DNA from: Betaproteobacteria bacterium
Lineage (GTDB): Bacteria; Pseudomonadota; Gammaproteobacteria; Burkholderiales; Casimicrobiaceae
Assembly (NCBI GenBank): GCA_025355395.1
Contig: JANXZT010000001.1
Coordinates: 1 to 15,817, forward strand
Length of the DNA stretch: 15,817 bases
Reading direction: 5' to 3'
Of the stretch, positions 13,713 through 15,817 are shown in pieces. Below the pieces are notes generated by a model. The model was not told the origin of the DNA. It ran no database searches and saw only the letters and a program-made list of their open reading frames with translations. Each line of letters starts with the position of its first letter. The stretch's first letter is position 1. The translations under genes and the position numbers were made by a program.

Positions 13713-14720
13713 ATGAGCGTCTTCAAATCGCTCCCTGACGGGCTCAAAGACGCGGCGCTCGCGATGGTGCTTTCTGCGCTGGCGGTGCGATTGCTGTTGC
13801 GATTCCGACGCGAGCTTCCACTGGCTGCGCTCAACCAGCGATCGCTCCATGACCGGCCGATACCACAGATCGGCGGCCTCGCGATCTGGGCGGGCTTCCT
13901 GCCGATTGCGCTGTGGCGCGGGTTTGAGCTTCCCGGCGGATGGGTTTGGGGGCTTGCGTGGCTCGCCGTGGTCCTGATCTCGCTCGAGGATGACCGGGTT
14001 GGCGTGCCCTCGTGGTTGCGGCTCCTGGTGCAGATGGCTGCCGGGTCGGTAGCCGCGTGGGCGATATTGCCGCGGGCGACCGGGCTCGCGTGGACCAGCG
14101 AACTGGCGTTCCTCGCGGCGACGGTGGGGATCGTTTGGAGCGCCAACGCGTTCAACTTCATGGATGGATCCGACGCACTCGCGGCCGTCATGGCGATCAC
14201 CGGGTTCGGCGCCTACGCCGCCGGGGCGAGTGTTGCCGGAGTCCCGTCCAGCGCGTATTGGGCGCTCGCGGCGGCATGCGTTCCTTTCGCCATCGTCAAC
14301 TGGCCACCGGCGCGCCTTTTCATGGGCGATAACGGCGCCGTTGCGCTGGGTTTTCTGGCGGCGGTGTTCGGTATCGGGGAATGGGCACGCGGAACCTGGC
14401 CAGGCTGGTTTCCCCTGCTCGCGTTCTTGCCGTTTCTCGCCGATGCGACGCTGACCCTTGGCCGAAGGGCGCTGCGGCGCGAGCGCGTGTGGGAAGCGCA
14501 TCGCCATCATTACTATCAGCGCCTGCACCGCCTGGGCGCGGGGCACCGCGGTACGCTTCGCATCTACGGCGCGGTGATGGCCGGCACTGCGCTCTCGGCC
14601 GTCGCCACGCTCGCCATCGAACCTGCCGCAGGATGGCCCGTCTTAGTGGCGTGGTGCGTGATGCTCGGCATCCTTTTCCTTTTCATTGACTATCATTGGC
14701 GGCGGCGCGCGCTCACATGA
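13713..14720 (+). CDS. Undecaprenyl-phosphate sugar-1-phosphate transferase, WbpL/WecA (MraY-like, family 4) type
   Basis: This 335-residue polytopic inner-membrane protein has about nine to ten hydrophobic segments. The PNPT superfamily transfers a HexNAc-1-phosphate from a UDP-sugar to undecaprenyl phosphate, initiating O-antigen or other surface glycans. Motifs in order are HDRPIPQIGG (residues 46-55), the Mg-binding Asp pair in SLEDDRVG (Asp93-Asp94), NAFNFMDGSD (145-154), RLFMGDNGAVALGF (201-214), and the cytosolic histidine motif EAHRHHYYQRL (261-271), in which RHHYYQRL is typical of the WbpL branch rather than MraY. The ATG at 13713 is the only start in the frame back to the promoter region; no good Shine-Dalgarno is seen. 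The stop overlaps the next start as ATGA, which means tight coupling. The sugar (GlcNAc, QuiNAc or FucNAc) cannot be told from sequence. Confidence 0.92.
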   Translation: MSVFKSLPDGLKDAALAMVLSALAVRLLLRFRRELPLAALNQRSLHDRPIPQIGGLAIWAGFLPIALWRGFELPGGWVWGLAWLAVVLISLEDDRVGVPSWLRLLVQMAAGSVAAWAILPRATGLAWTSELAFLAATVGIVWSANAFNFMDGSDALAAVMAITGFGAYAAGASVAGVPSSAYWALAAACVPFAIVNWPPARLFMGDNGAVALGFLAAVFGIGEWARGTWPGWFPLLAFLPFLADATLTLGRRALRRERVWEAHRHHYYQRLHRLGAGHRGTLRIYGAVMAGTALSAVATLAIEPAAGWPVLVAWCVMLGILFLFIDYHWRRRALT

Positions 14721-15817
14721 AACCCCATCAGAACTGGCGGGCCTGGCTGGCCTTCGCCCATGACGTGGCCGCCGCGGGTGTGGCATGGCTCGCGATGTAC
14801 TGGCTGCGCTTCAATCTCGATGCGCATGTCCCGTATCTCACCGACATGATCTGGACCCTGGCCTGGATTCTGCCGCTGCAGGGGGCGATCTTTCTGGGGT
14901 TCGGGTTGTATCGCGGGCTGTGGCGATTCGCCAGCATGATCGACCTGCAGCGGATCGTGCTCGCGGCGGGTCTTGGCGCGGTGCTGGTTCCACTGGTGGT
15001 GGTCATGCTGCAATTGCAGACCGTCCTGCCGCGCAGCGTGCTCATTCTCTACCCGGTCGTGCTCATCTTCCTGATGGCAGGCAACCGGTTTGCGTACCGG
15101 ATATGGAAGGAGCACCGCCTCTACAGCCCACTCGTGGCGCTCGGGGAGCCGGTGCTGATCATCGGCGCCGGCGAGGCAGGGGCGCGCCTGACTGCCGAGC
15201 TCTCGCGCAGCCGCCAGTGGCGGGTCATCGGTCTTCTCGACGACGACACCGCCAAGCACGGACGGCTGTTGCGCAACATCAGCGTGCTGGGACCGATCGC
15301 CGATCTTCCGGCCTGGGCGCGCAAGTACGGCGTGCGCAAGGTGATCATCGCGCTGCCGTCGGCGGCCCACGGCGTCCGCCGGCGTGTAGCCGAAACCTGC
15401 GCCGACGCCAGCCTCGAAGCGCTGACCGTGCCGTCGTACGAGGACCTGATCAGCGGGCGCTCGGTGCTTACCACGATCCGCAACGTGGAGCTCGACGATC
15501 TGCTCGGCCGGGATCCCATCGTGCTCGACAGTGCGGGCCTCGGCGAATGGCTAGGCAACCGGATCGTGCTGGTGACCGGTGCCGGAGGCTCGATCGGCGC
15601 GGAGCTTTGCCGTCAGATTGCCCGATTCCGTCCGGCCAAGCTGGTGCTTTTCGATATCTCTGAGGCAGCGCTCTACGAGATCCAGATCACGCTTGCGGAC
15701 CTGTTTCCGCAATTGCCGCTCGCAACCGTCGTGGGTGACGTGAAGCATGTGGCGTTGATCGAGGATATCCTCGACCGCCAAGCGCCCAACGTCGTCTTTC
15801 ACGCCGCCGCGTACAAG
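14717..15817 (+). CDS. WbpM/CapD-type nucleoside-diphosphate-sugar dehydratase/epimerase (3' end missing)
   Basis: The frame is open from the ATG at 14717 to the right edge, giving 367 residues of a family usually 600-660 long. It begins with about four transmembrane helices (roughly residues 12-30, 46-63, 78-98 and 107-125). A first Rossmann-like region follows with PVLIIGAGEAGARL (145-158), then the catalytic SDR domain with VLVTGAGGSIGAEL (284-297) and FDISEAALYEIQ. The window ends within FHAAAYK, the conserved segment that normally precedes HVP. WbpM-type enzymes are membrane-anchored UDP-GlcNAc 4,6-dehydratases supplying 6-deoxy sugars for O-antigen. This fits the transferase that precedes it with a 4-nt ATGA overlap. 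The active-site Met/Tyr-x3-Lys region lies beyond the window, so dehydratase against epimerase cannot be checked. Confidence 0.93.
   Translation, partial: MKPHQNWRAWLAFAHDVAAAGVAWLAMYWLRFNLDAHVPYLTDMIWTLAWILPLQGAIFLGFGLYRGLWRFASMIDLQRIVLAAGLGAVLVPLVVVMLQLQTVLPRSVLILYPVVLIFLMAGNRFAYRIWKEHRLYSPLVALGEPVLIIGAGEAGARLTAELSRSRQWRVIGLLDDDTAKHGRLLRNISVLGPIADLPAWARKYGVRKVIIALPSAAHGVRRRVAETCADASLEALTVPSYEDLISGRSVLTTIRNVELDDLLGRDPIVLDSAGLGEWLGNRIVLVTGAGGSIGAELCRQIARFRPAKLVLFDISEAALYEIQITLADLFPQLPLATVVGDVKHVALIEDILDRQAPNVVFHAAAYK

Overview
The window reads as chromosomal DNA of a high-GC Gram-negative bacterium, most likely a betaproteobacterium (Burkholderiales/Rhodocyclales type). The evidence is the pair of beta-type trimeric porins ending in Phe, a di-iron Coq7 hydroxylase for ubiquinone, an NDUFA9-like gene next to slt and cca, split purE/purK, and a leucine/isovalerate degradation block. 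Genes are densely packed with short overlaps. I see no insertion sequence, integrase, CRISPR array, rRNA or tRNA.

Layout. (1) 2-3953, plus strand: the 3' part of a biotin-dependent acyl-CoA carboxylase alpha subunit (probably methylcrotonyl-CoA carboxylase), a GhrA-type hydroxyacid dehydrogenase, HMG-CoA lyase, a small four-cysteine DUF1289 protein and a GST-kappa/2-hydroxychromene-2-carboxylate isomerase-like protein. The carboxylase and lyase fit the lower leucine pathway (methylcrotonyl-CoA to acetyl-CoA plus acetoacetate); the others appear to ride in the same transcription unit. (2) 4041-5742, minus strand: purE-purK of purine synthesis, convergent with block 1. (3) 5997-10284, plus strand: soluble lytic transglycosylase, an NDUFA9-like NAD(P)-binding protein and the CCA-adding enzyme, a housekeeping block. 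(4) 10362-13328, minus strand: coq7 preceded by two tandem paralogous porins, with a clear intrinsic terminator between the porins. (5) 13713-15817, plus strand: a WbpL/WecA-type initiating sugar-phosphate transferase overlapping by four bases a WbpM/CapD-type nucleotide-sugar dehydratase that runs off the window. This looks like the start of a surface polysaccharide locus. The last gene is open at the window edge, so a start-to-stop ORF search would miss it.

The most unusual non-coding feature is a perfect 26-bp inverted repeat with a 34-nt loop (10276-10361). It sits exactly between the convergent cca and coq7 genes: the cca stop codon lies inside the left arm and the coq7 stop codon abuts the right arm. 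It looks like a mobile palindromic/REP-like unit that has settled at gene ends. Other points of interest are a 14-bp tandem duplication at the HMG-CoA lyase/DUF1289 junction, a coq7 that can only start at TTG just after a porin stop in the same frame, and a porin copy lacking the strong ribosome-binding site of its sister. I found no convincing new multi-gene system; most of the window is recognisable core metabolism and envelope biology.
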